A stretch of 64,000 nt of DNA from Melieria omissa (lineage: Eukaryota > Arthropoda > Insecta > Diptera > Ulidiidae): the NCBI GenBank assembly GCA_963971225.1, contig OZ020269.1:19590921-19654920 (forward strand), written 5' to 3'. How positions within the stretch are numbered: position 1 is the first letter of the stretch; the number at the start of each line of letters is the position of its first letter. Under the pieces are notes generated by a model. It was not told where the DNA came from and ran no database searches. It saw nothing but the letters and a program-made list of their open reading frames with translations. Shown one piece after another: positions 34,920-45,150 of the stretch. The translations under genes and the position numbers were made by a program.

Positions 34920-36048
34920 TATGGATCGCAATTTTTTGCCATTTTGCGATCCCGGGATTTTCGGGATTGAAAAGTCAAATCCCGGGATCCCGGGATTTAA
35001 TCCCGGGATTCATATAACAAATTTTTTAATAAAACAATTTTCCCGAATTGCATAAATACTTGTTTATAATATATTTATCATAAAAATGGACACATTTTAA
35101 TCACATTTGGGTAGTTTCAAGATTTTTTATCTTGAATTTAATCACATTTTGTTTAACCCTTCAATTCCCATGTCCAAAATAGTGAAAAAGAAAATTTTCT
35201 TTTTAAATAAAAGAGCTTAGATACGTTTGGATAAGACAAAAAAATACATAAAAAATGTTTAAACTACCCTCATTTTTATATTGAAAGAAACCACACAAAC
35301 TCGCACTGCTTTAATTACGCGTGAAACAAATGAATAAATTTTACAAATGACGTATCGCTAGTGTTGGTAGGAAAATTAAATAAACAAGTACTACTAATTG
35401 ACTTTGCTATACAAGTGTTAGAATTTTAAAATAAAAACCTATGTGGTAGGAAAACAAATATTAAGCATCTGTCACCTACAGGTGACACTGGGAATTGAAG
35501 AGTTAACTTAAAAGTTTTTCATTTGACATTTAACTTCAGTTTCATATCATTTTGTTTTATCCAAAAATGACACTTAAACATAACTTATTACTTTGCAACC
35601 GACTTTATGATAGTGCATATATATGCATATTTGATAAAAAAAATAAAATAGTTAATTTGTTTGTGCTTTTAGTTTTACTTCGATTATTTCGATAAAAAGT
35701 TAAGCGTTTTGATTAACTAAAATCTGAGATCTAAAAAATACTAAGGCATTAAGTGTTTTGTCCTCTAATCTAGTGCGAAATTTATTGCAAATAAACTCTG
35801 CTGAAGAGAAACATCTTTAAGATTCAACACTTGTTGGTTGAATGCATAGTAAATAATTATAAGCCTTTTGCAAAAGACGCACTCTATCCCCTCCCTTCTC
35901 CCTCAAATAAGGAATTGGGTTTTTGTGCCTTAAAATTTATTTCATTTGAACTTTGAAGCATCTTTTGCAATCCCGAAAATCCCGGGATAAAAGAATTTGA
36001 ATCCCGGGATTTTCGGGACTGGAAAAAGTCCCGGGATTGCGATGCCTA
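34920..36048. mobile_element. hAT-like non-autonomous element, CCCGGGAT-rich ends
   Basis: Terminal inverted repeats TATGGATCGCAA (left) and TAGGCATCGCAA (from the right) match 10 of 12. They are flanked by an 8-bp near-duplication, GTAGATAC (34912-34919) and CTAGATAC (36049-36056). The subterminal 60-100 bp at both ends carry multiple copies of TCCCGGGATT in both orientations. The interior is AT-rich without transposase. An 8-bp duplication plus subterminal repeats is the hAT pattern. The element contains a TTAA-flanked MITE. Confidence 0.7.
35157..35502. mobile_element. TTAA-flanked MITE nested in the hAT-like element
   Basis: TTAA flanks at 35153-35156 and 35503-35506. The ends CCCTTCAATTCCCA and CTCTTCAATTCCCA (from the right) match 13 of 14. 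An inner near-palindrome GTCACCTACAGGTGAC lies close to the right end. No coding capacity. Ends resemble those of the tiny element at 40023-40105. Confidence 0.65.
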
Positions 36049-36060
36049 CTAGATACCTAC

Positions 36061-36296
36061 TGTTTATTTTTCGTTTCGCGGCGGAGCGGATTAATAAAAA
36101 GTCGGTGGGAGTTCGGGTTTGTGTGTCTTTATTGGATGACAGTAGAATCACAAGTGTTACAAGAAGCGTTAAACGATACGAACGGCCGTAGCCGGGGAGC
36201 AGAAAATAGGGTGGGAACATGAGTACAAAGGGAGAGGGAAAGATAGGGATTGGAGATGGGATCGACGGATCACTGAAGACAGCACTCATCTAAACA
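36061..36296 (-). mobile_element. Solo LTR (236 bp)
   Basis: Begins TGTTTA and ends TAAACA, a perfect 6-bp inverted end with the TG...CA rule. It is flanked by the 5-bp duplication CCTAC (36056-36060 and 36297-36301). On the minus strand it contains CCAATAAAGACAC, a polyadenylation signal, so minus is the likely sense. No internal retrotransposon sequence adjoins it, hence a solo LTR left by recombination. The superfamily cannot be told from the LTR alone. Confidence 0.75.
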
Positions 36297-36301
36297 CCTA
36301 C

Positions 36302-36990
36302 AATCGTTCAGTGGTTGTATTGAGTCCTTTTAAAGTCTTTCAAAAGGTGGTCTCAAATGCAACCTGACATAATAAATAAAATTTAAGTGTTAGACAACTT
36401 AAAAACATTCGAGGCTTTTAAAGTAAACTTTTATATTGTTTATTCTTCTATAGAAAACATTATGACAGGCTCCAAAGAAGTGCAATTACGACTGAGATCT
36501 ACTATTAATAAATTTGATAGCAATTACGAGCCTTGCAAAAAAGAATTCAACCCAAACTTTGCCAAGAAGAAGAAGAAGAAGAAGAAACAGTAAAAGGCAA
36601 TTCAGAATTGTTGGGGTAAAGGAAAACTTTAGACACTTCTAGACTGAACACTTTTATCTAATCAAGCTTGAATTAAAAAAAAAATCAAGAAAGTTATTTC
36701 AAATGCTCGGTTTTCTAGGAGCTATTTTACATGTTATACACTTAAGACGATTGCTAGGTTAAGTTAAAGTAGCACGGAACTTTGCTGAAAAATACAAAAA
36801 GACAATTCAGGAAAGTTGGAATAGAGAAAAACTTCTTGACACTTCTAGACTAAACAGTTTGATCCAATCAAGCTTGAATATTCCATGCATAGATCATTGG
36901 ATCAAATGGATTCAATTGGCATTACTTAGACCACAAATGGGCCCACAAAAGACCTCATTATTATTCACTCACTATTGTTACTATTTAAAC
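36302..36990. other. AT-rich sequence with a local duplication
   Basis: CAATTCAGAATTGTTGG..CACTTCTAGACTGAACA (36598-36650) recurs diverged as CAATTCAGGAAAGTTGG..CACTTCTAGACTAAACA (36804-36856), about 205 bp apart. An (AAG)n run sits at 36565-36588. No gene. Confidence 0.5.
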
Positions 36991-37064
36991 AGCCCGAGCT
37001 GCAAACTGAACCTTGGACCTCTATTATGAGAAGCCAGCGCGCTTCCCACTGGACTATCAAGGCC
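36991..37064 (-). ncRNA. tRNA-Met(CAT)-like pseudogene or SINE head
   Basis: On the minus strand 74 bases resemble an elongator methionine tRNA. TAGTCCAGTGG fits the A box, AGTGGGAAGCGCG matches the D arm, TTCTCATAAT holds a CAT anticodon in the usual context, and AGGTC then GGTTCA mark the variable loop and the start of the B box. The acceptor ends do not pair well and the B box decays after GGTTCA, so a functional tRNA is unlikely. It may head a decayed SINE, but I see no clear body. Confidence 0.45.
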
Positions 37065-38180
37065 AAACAAGCCAAATAAAAACAAACCTTCTATATAGTC
37101 TCCTTTTAAATAGTCTCCTCTTCCTCTTCGTAAGACATAAATCAAATAAAACTATTTTTCTTGTTTAAGTTTAAACAAACTTTATAATTGCCTATTTGAG
37201 TTATTTGTTGTTTCTAAAAATGGTTAATATCAGATAAAGCAAGTAAAGTGTGGGACGACTTATTGACCCTCACATTATACTACAAGTTAAGATCTCTGCC
37301 TTGTGACTAAATCTGATTTATGTTTAATCACATCAGTGGCAATTTGCATTACTGTCAACACCAAATAAGTATCAACAATAGCAGAATTTCACAAATTTTG
37401 GCACGGATGGCAAATATGGTCGTGTCTACCTCTGAGTAGTTTCCTAAGGTCAGCAACAGTCGTATTTAAATAATTTTCCCAATCGGTTTCATTCTAAACT
37501 CCAATGACTAATAAAGCAATTATTTTATTAGCTGAGTTTTATTTAGTAAACATCAAATTTGTTTCATTCTGAACAACAAATATTGAAAAATCAGTTTATT
37601 CATGAATGCAAAAATGCGTCATGCAATCAAAACGAAACAAACAAAACAAAAATGTTAAATATAATGAAATATTGGCAAATTTCAATAAATAGTCAAATAA
37701 CAAAGTCTAGGAGGAACCAGAAAAAACGAATACTAGTCATTTTGAATATGCAAAGTTCACAACTGCAAAAGCGAATGAACGCATTTTAGAGACAATTCAA
37801 AGTCAGACACAAAAATTATAACAAGCTTAAAAAACAATACGTAATAAATCAAAAATGCAATTTTCTCAAGTTGGCGCAGGAGCTACTTGCAGTTTTTGTA
37901 GGCGAAGAAGCACTTAAAACTGCACGCCCACATGAGCTATCATTCAAAGTTGATCACTCATCTATCAAGCTTTGGTTCACTAAATCTGTTGAAGGTTCTT
38001 GTCATATTAGAATCTCGTCTGACTTTTCGGAAACTCGCTTTATTTATTCATGAAAATTCCGCCAATTGACATTTGCTTGAAACACCAGCAAATGTTCGAA
38101 TTCCTTTAATCATTGCGCAGAATAGTCAAAGAATTAAGAAATTCTGCGCCACCTTGACGCAGTCGTATTGAATGAACGAA
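37065..38180. other. AT-rich sequence, no gene
   Basis: The plus frame ending at 38053 (from about 37871) has no ATG at its listed start and no family resemblance. Confidence 0.3.
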
Positions 38181-38708
38181 AACAAAAGACTGAAACAACA
38201 AACTAACAACATTTCGCTAGCAGCAAACAGCCGCCCGAGTAATTTCTACGCTCACGCTTACCTCATCAACATGTTTCGCACACGGTGCGCCACGACCCAA
38301 CTTTTTTTTCATCGAAAACCGGCAGCAAAATGCGCGCCAGCGCTTTAAACGCGCCAGCGAGCCGCACACATAACGAAAGCAACACTCGTGCGGGAAAGTC
38401 GACTGTGCTGTGTAGCGCGCAAAGTGAAATTTCAACAAAAGCCATTTTTATAAATAAAAATATCAACAAAGCAAAAAACCGCTAACCACATCGAGAATCA
38501 TTAATCAACCGGAAATCGTTTTGTGAAATATTTCTACAACTATTTTATCAAAATACCAGCTCAAAGTTTATAATTAAAAATGACTTAATGTGCGTGCGTG
38601 CAACGTAAACACAGTCCGCAGCAACGCCAATTCAAACGATACGCACACGTGCACACCAACAGCCGTGACCACTGAACGTTGAACGCCAGCCGAGTTGACA
38701 GCGCAAAA
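38181..38708 (+). promoter_or_regulatory. Probable promoter and leader of the small membrane-protein gene
   Basis: A GC-richer block immediately precedes the ATG at 38709. TATAAATA occurs at 38449-38456, which would put a start near 38480, but no initiator is evident there. Overlapping frames on both strands (38217-38485) look like leader shadows. Confidence 0.3.
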
Positions 38709-39077
38709 ATGATTTTAACCACTTCGCTGATTGGCAACTGGGAGAAGCTGGGCGGCAATACGCACACCAACTTTGCGGTGCTCATGTTCCTGTTCATGGT
38801 GTGCGCCTTCGAGGTGGTGCTGCTCAAGCTGACCACGTCCAACTCGGCGGCGCTATTCGGACGCGGCGAGGCCGACTTGGACGACTCCAGCGAATACGAG
38901 GAGGACATCTACTATGAGGATCTGCACAACAACTACGATCACTGGGCGCGCAGACGCATGCGCTATCGACAGCGTCAGCAGCGCCAGGAGCAGGAAATGC
39001 TGCGCCAGTTCCGGCTGCAGCAGCAGCAGCGGCAAGAGCCAACGACAGCCATACTCTACGGGGGACTGTCCAATTGA
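38709..39077 (+). CDS. Small single-pass membrane protein, 122 residues
   Basis: A complete single-exon frame from ATG 38709 (context GCGCAAAAATG, a good fly start) to TGA 39075-39077. The in-frame stretch upstream of this ATG has only non-ATG starts. The codons are GC-rich in third position, unlike the flanks, a sign of selection. Residues 1-20 are MILTTSLIGNWEKLGGNTHT. One hydrophobic helix follows (NFAVLMFLFMVCAFEVVLLK, about 21-40). Next is an acidic segment (EADLDDSSEYEEDIYYEDL, about 55-73), an Arg/Gln-rich coiled stretch (RQRQQRQEQEMLRQF), and the tail TTAILYGGLSN. There is no cleavable signal peptide, so the first helix is probably the membrane anchor. An AATAAA at 39352 gives a 3' UTR of about 290 nt. 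It lies inside the presumed 43-kb intron, same strand. I do not recognise the family. Confidence 0.75.
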   Translation: MILTTSLIGNWEKLGGNTHTNFAVLMFLFMVCAFEVVLLKLTTSNSAALFGRGEADLDDSSEYEEDIYYEDLHNNYDHWARRRMRYRQRQQRQEQEMLRQFRLQQQQRQEPTTAILYGGLSN

Positions 39078-39351
39078 AGTGTCGGTTGTAAAGCTGAAGC
39101 AGACAATGTAAAAATGAATGAATGGAAGTTTAGTGCCGAAAATTGCCACTTTACAGTTGCGTGAAAAGTGTTTTGAAGTGACTTGAATGCATGTGTACGC
39201 AATTTTTGTACACAAATTCAGCACATTTCTTATAGTTTTAGGTTTTATTAAATGGTTTCAATCGAATTTTGCTATGCCATGTCATTACCCGGTATTGATT
39301 AACATTTAAAGCAAAGTCCAAAGCAACTAACCGGTTTTTCTGTGTGTATGG

Positions 39352-39357
39352 AATAAA
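39352..39357 (+). terminator. Polyadenylation signal AATAAA
   Basis: 275 nt after the stop of the small membrane-protein gene, in AT-rich DNA. Plausible, but AATAAA is common in this sequence. Confidence 0.4.
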
Positions 39358-40018
39358 TTATTTGTGACGAAATTCTGTTTTGTTCTACTTAAGTTTTTAG
39401 TGTTTAGAAACTACAAACATAATTCATCTTTTTAAGCGTCAATTGAGTGTCAATGTGATGATTACTTTTCCTATTTTATTTTACCAACGGTTAAACATTT
39501 TTAAATTTTGCGCAACGTCAGCTGAGTTATGAGATAAACATGGCTTAAAGAACCAATAAATTAAATATAAATCATACTCTGAAGCACCAGTAAGATTTGA
39601 CAAATTTCAAGAAAAACCTTAAAGTTGAACAAAGTTCTTTAAAATTGAGAAATCTTAAAGCTTGTCTTCAGTAAAAAAAGGAATATTACCCAGAATCTAC
39701 AAACATATTTACAGATATGTGAAGGTATTAAGCTCTTCATACTTTCTGAGACAAAACACAACAAATGTATGGTTTTTACATGATTTGTGGCTTCAAACCT
39801 CTTTGGAAGTTCATAAAATTTACTAGATCAGATTTAATAGATCACTACTTTAGCCATAAACGGAACTCCGGATTCCGGAGGGTTAATGTGTGGCCTTATT
39901 GGCAGCCAGTATAACGTTTCTAATATGACTTCTTACGTGCATACAAAAGTTGTAACGCTTTTTAGTTTCTCAGCTTAAAACGAAAGAGCGCAAACCCGAA
40001 CCCTGTACCAACCCAATT
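39358..40018. other. Non-coding sequence, no gene
   Basis: Short inverted CTCCGGATTCCGGAG at 39867. Nothing else recognised. Confidence 0.3.
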
Positions 40019-40022
40019 TTAA

Positions 40023-40105
40023 CCCTTTCCGACATGAAAATAAACCCGTTCTGTATGAATTGTATGGGCTGTTGTCCAATATATTGGACATTGTGACTGA
40101 AAGGG
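40023..40105. mobile_element. Tiny TTAA-flanked MITE (83 bp)
   Basis: TTAA at 40019-40022 and 40106-40109. The ends share CCCTTTC in inverted orientation. Inside is a perfect 16-bp palindrome GTCCAATATATTGGAC. CCCTTT is the terminal hexamer of several piggyBac-type elements. Short inverted ends make this less certain than the longer TTAA elements. Confidence 0.5.
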
Positions 40106-40109
40106 TTAA

Positions 40110-42160
40110 TCCTAAAAACTAAGAAAAGTCAAAAGGAAATATATTTTCAGCAAATAAACTCACAAAAAACTCTAAAATAAATATTGGCATATAAAATGTA
40201 ATCTGTATATGTGATCTATATATGTGATCTGTATATGTGATCTATGGTTCCTCACATGATTCGAAGACAAAACAAGGTCCACAAAAGTGTTGCTAAGACC
40301 ATCAGATCTGTTTTAAATGTTATCTATGAATCCTGATTTGCATCTAAAGAAGAAGCAATGTCAAAATTTTATGTAAACTGAGTTTTTAAGGAGTTTGAAG
40401 GCAGCTTACAGATTTTCGCATTATTTAATGTCAAATTTTCCACAACAAAATGAAACAGGACTTTGAATTAAGGCATATTTCATGTGTTGTTGGAAAATTA
40501 AACTTTACTGTCAAAATTTCCACAACAACCTGAAACAGAACTTTGACTTTAGACTTTCATTTATTGATGGGAAATTTAACTTTCTATATACGATTTCTAC
40601 TTAAATAAACCCTGAGCATTAGTATCTGAAACAGTCAGTTTAAAGTGAGTTTTTGACTGAAACCAATTGAAAAATTTACCAATTTTTTGATTTCCAAAAA
40701 GCTTTAAACTGTAGAGAAAATTTTACTTGAGTATGAAAATGTTAAATCTCTGACGCCAAATCGTTTTATTTGAATTGAATTTAATTGTTTCATTTAACTG
40801 CATAAATAAATTTTTTAATATTTGCAAAAACAGCAAAACCCTTTTTTTGCACAAAAAAAATCAAAGGAAAAGAAATCACTTCAAAGCCACTTAAACGCTT
40901 TTGCCATATCAGCGTTTTGTTTACGTTACGAGTATAAAATTGAAAGCTGTCCAGGCATTTGTAAGCGAAACACGTTTTTCGCGGCTTTTAGAAATTTTTC
41001 AATTTGATTTTTTCGTTTATAATTAACGAATACTAAATTTAAAGTAACATTTTCCAAAGCAGAATAAAACGGATTTCGATTGTTGGGTATTTTTGGTTAT
41101 TGTTCCAAATTGTTGTTGTTAAGCGTGTCGAATGACTGATTTTTCTCTATTTTGTTAAAACAATTTAGGTTATTTAGTTGTGTTTAAAGTTTATGATGGG
41201 AATTGCAACAACAATATTTAAATATTGAAATTCAATTAGTAGACTTTTTGGTCTTTCCAAACAACTAAATAGCACGCAAAACTTCTACAATTTCTATAAA
41301 ACAAGTTAAAAAATCTTAAATATAAGTTTTGTTAACATTTATCGGTGAACTTAAGAATAATTTTCATCTACAATGTTAATTTCAAGCAACAAATTAATTA
41401 GAATTAAATAAATTAATTAAACTAGTTTAAGCAAAAAAAAAATTTGTTAAACGGTTTTGTATATCAAATTGTGATTTTGTATACATTCCTAGCACAAAAT
41501 GCAACAACAATAACATTTTCATTGTAAGCATTTTTTAGCAATTAATTTCCGAAAAAGCGACGAAATTTAACAGAACGATTGTGATATTTTTGGAAAAAAG
41601 AAAACCATCTATTAAACCATTACAGGTATAAGTGAAAATTTAATTTAATTTTTGCACATTCGCCAAGTAGACAATAAAGTTTAACTATGCAACAAAACTA
41701 AAGACTTCATGCTTTTCATTTCGTCCCGAGTGCCACCCAACGCCACACTTGCACAGCTGCAGATTTCCGCATTCACATTATGCAACTTGCAACATGCAAC
41801 AACAACAACCCGTCATGCCAGTCACTCAGCCAACGAGTTGCAGTCAATGTGTTTAGCTTTCTCACAGATTTTCTACAAATTTCTGCTTTTCTCTACACTT
41901 GGAAACGACAAACGATTCGAGTTTGCTGCCATCAAATAAAACAAATAAAACGGCACGCGTTGGTATGGAAAACTTACAAACTCACTTCAAGTGCGTTACA
42001 GCGAGCATGTTGTTATTTTTGTTGTTGTTGTCTTATGCAGACATTGGCATAAGGCGTAAGTGTGAAAAGGAAGTCGACGCTGTACGATTGCATAAATATG
42101 CGAGTGTTGACTTCAAGCAATAGTTATGTAATTTGTTTGGAAAAAAGGGGGAAATTTGAA
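40110..42160. other. AT-rich sequence, no gene
   Basis: Minor direct repeats: a 13-bp GATCTGTATATGT run at 40200-40245 and a roughly 90-bp pair with CCACAACAA..TGAAACAG at 40439-40535. A (TTG)n-rich frame beginning at ATG 42007 looks like a signal peptide before a GTAAGTG donor but is probably chance. Confidence 0.35.
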
Positions 42161-42161
42161 T

Positions 42162-42480
42162 AATATTGCATGCAATATTTTTGTTATAAGGTGATAAGAG
42201 ATGGAATCCAATTAAAAAAACTTGTAGAGGATTCAACCGAATGTAATATTGCATGAGATATTTTCAATATTGCATGCAATATTTTTGTCAAAAGGTGATA
42301 GGAGATGAAAGTGAATGAAAGAAAACTTTTAGAGGACTTAAATGTAAGTCACATTGTTTGAAATATTTTTATATTGCATGCAATATTTTTGTCGTAAGGT
42401 GATGGGAGATGAAATTCAATGAAAGAAAACTTTTAGTGGATTAAATGTATGTAATACTGCATTATATATTTTTGATGCAA
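42162..42480. repeat. 104-bp tandem repeat centred on an 18-bp palindrome
   Basis: AATATTGCATGCAATATT, a perfect 18-bp palindrome, starts at 42162 and 42266, and with one change at 42370. The spacing is exactly 104 bp each time. The rest of the unit (GGTGAT.GGAGATG, then AAAACTT.TAGAGGA) is about 80-85% alike. A decayed half copy follows. Confidence 0.9.
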
Positions 42481-45150
42481 ATGTTTTTTATAAATACAAT
42501 TTTACCCTTTTTTAGTTTAATAAACATTTTTCTATGGAAGCGCAGTGAATCTCATATTTTTATCAAACTATCAAACCCCAGAATTTCGCCGTTTTACGCA
42601 TTCTAAGAAGATTAACAGTCGAAACGGAGGAAAAACAAGTCACTTAACTGAAACATTCACTTAATTGAAATAGAAGTCCAGGAAAAGTATAAAGTGAAAG
42701 AATATTTTGGGCCCAAAACATAAGTTTACACGATTTCAACTCAGCCTAAGTTTGTGTCATATTTCATGATTTAAAAATAATGAGTAGATCAGCTGATTTT
42801 GTTAAAAAATTTCGGATTTAGAATGTCTTTTCTTCTCACCCATTGATAGAAATTTCACTTCATTCGAGTTCGCTTAACTGAAAACGCCGGAATCCTCGCT
42901 GCCAGAACTTTACAAGATTTGAAAAGAATTTTGTTGCATTGTCATATCGAGTAAATTAAACTAATTCAAAAATTTCATGCAATTTTTTTAATAATCTCAT
43001 GCAATATGATGCATTATTATCACAGTTTCATAATTCATTACATCACTTTTATTATAAAAAAAAAACTTTTTCTACCAAAGTGAAAGCTATAAAATAGCAA
43101 CAAATGTTGTTTACAGTCATTATAAAAATTTAAATATTTTCTGGTTTAAACAAGTAGCTTTAAAACGCTAACCGATTACCATAAATGTTTGATCATTTTA
43201 AAATATGTCTATATTCCTTATTTTATAAGATCCAAAATGCATAATTTATAAGATGTTTTTTAACCTTCGTCAAGTTCGTGCACCTCTGCTTTCGTCGATT
43301 TTTTTTAATTAACGTTTGAGGCCGCTGGTCCCATAAAAATCAAACCAGTACAAATCACATTTGTGAGCGATTGTATTTTGATTGGTTGTGTTTATATAAT
43401 TAAATATGTTACTTTGACGTAGGAGCAAATATTTGGTTGTCAACGCCTAAATCTCGACTTGATTTGATTTGAATTGGCTGGGTTGGTTATTAATTTCTCA
43501 CGGGGTTTGTTAAGTCAACAACACATTGTTTTTTATGACTTGTTACAGTAGCTGAGACTTGTAATCTATGATAATAAAATGTGAAATTGTGGCAGCGTTT
43601 CACAAACTGATAAAAGGCTGGAAAAGAAATTCTTACAATTTTCGAAGTCATAAGGAGGCCCAAAAAGATTGTTGGTATAATTTGAAGAAGGCTGGACAGA
43701 AAATTCTTAACACTTTCGAACTCATAAGAACACCCAAAGACCCATAAGGGACCCATAAGTAGAACAAATATATTCACTGCATTGTTTACGGGGCAGACCA
43801 CAGTTAGAGAAAATCAGGACAATGTATCAGTGTCCGCTGTTGATTTATAGAAAATTATAGAAAATGCATTGATTTATAGAAAATGCATTATCTACTCGAG
43901 ATAACGCAAAATATCCACCCGAAATCTCCATAATTACTTTCAAATAGTTAAGTCCAACAAAAAGGTACTCACCAATTAGTCTGGTCTACTCATCCCTTCG
44001 GCAATATAACAGCAAATAGTTGATGCCAATAGACACGCGTCTATATTTATGAAGATTTCCATCACCTGCAAGAAACAAACACACAAACATAGTTACTCAA
44101 ATAACTATTTGTAGGGCACATCTCTCATTGTAGCAAACTCACACCGACAGACAAATAAAACAATTAAAAACCCATTGTTTGGTTGGTGTTAACCGGCAGC
44201 AAAATAAATAAAATCAAAATCAATAAACATCGAAATTTATTTACCTGCAATGAGTTGGCAATTTTAACGGAATCAACCGTTAATTGAAACTTTTAAATGT
44301 TTATAAACAACAATGTTTACATGAATATCAAAATGTACCGAAACTGGTTTACTTCCAATGAACTAAACGTTGCAGAACTTGTTTAGTTTTAATAGAAAAT
44401 AATATATAAATAAAAATATAGAGTTATTCACACCAATTATTACTGCGCAGATAATAAGACTTTCGTTTTTTTCAACTATTTTTATCTTTAAAATCTATTT
44501 TTTACTATTTACTTACAGTAAAATCACTGAGAAAAAAACCAATAAGCAAGCAAATGAAGAGAATTGTTGTAATGTTTGCTGCCACCAAGGCGACACGGAA
44601 GATGCCAAAAGGTAGTTTTACTCATTTAATATTATCAGAAATGATTTTAATAAAAAATAAATAATTTGTTATGATTATGAAATCATTGTGGGTATTTGTT
44701 AAGTTGAATAATTATTCAAATCAATTCTTAATATTATATCAAGTTTATTTAAATTAATAATAATTAATAATAATAATAATAAAAAATTCATAAATATTAT
44801 TTTAAATTTTTTAATTATTTTATTTAATTAATGTAATTAAACTAATAATTCAATTAAATAATTAGTAATTAATTAATTAAATCATAATTATTTTATTTAA
44901 TTAAATAAATTAATTACATAATTACTAAATTATGAATTAATTAATTAATTCTTTAATTAGTTACTTTCATAAATAGATACTGCAAAAAATAAGTTTTCAA
45001 TTAAAATTTTAACGTTTTATTGTAAGCGTAAAAAATAAGTTTTCAATTTTGATTTTTTTTATTGTAAATTTAATAATTTAATTAAATGACGAATGAAACA
45101 ATAAATTTTCATTTAATTCAATTGATTATAGCTTTTGAAACAAATCTTTT
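42481..45150. other. AT-rich sequence, no gene
   Basis: 44740-44960 is almost pure A/T (TAATTAAT words). The minus frame 43490-43801 has no family resemblance. No clear mobile-element ends found. Confidence 0.35.

Noticed and set aside
42007..42055. ATG followed by a Leu-rich signal-peptide-like stretch and GTAAGTG donor
   Set aside because: The Leu run is a TTG microsatellite, which is common here; no partner exon seen.
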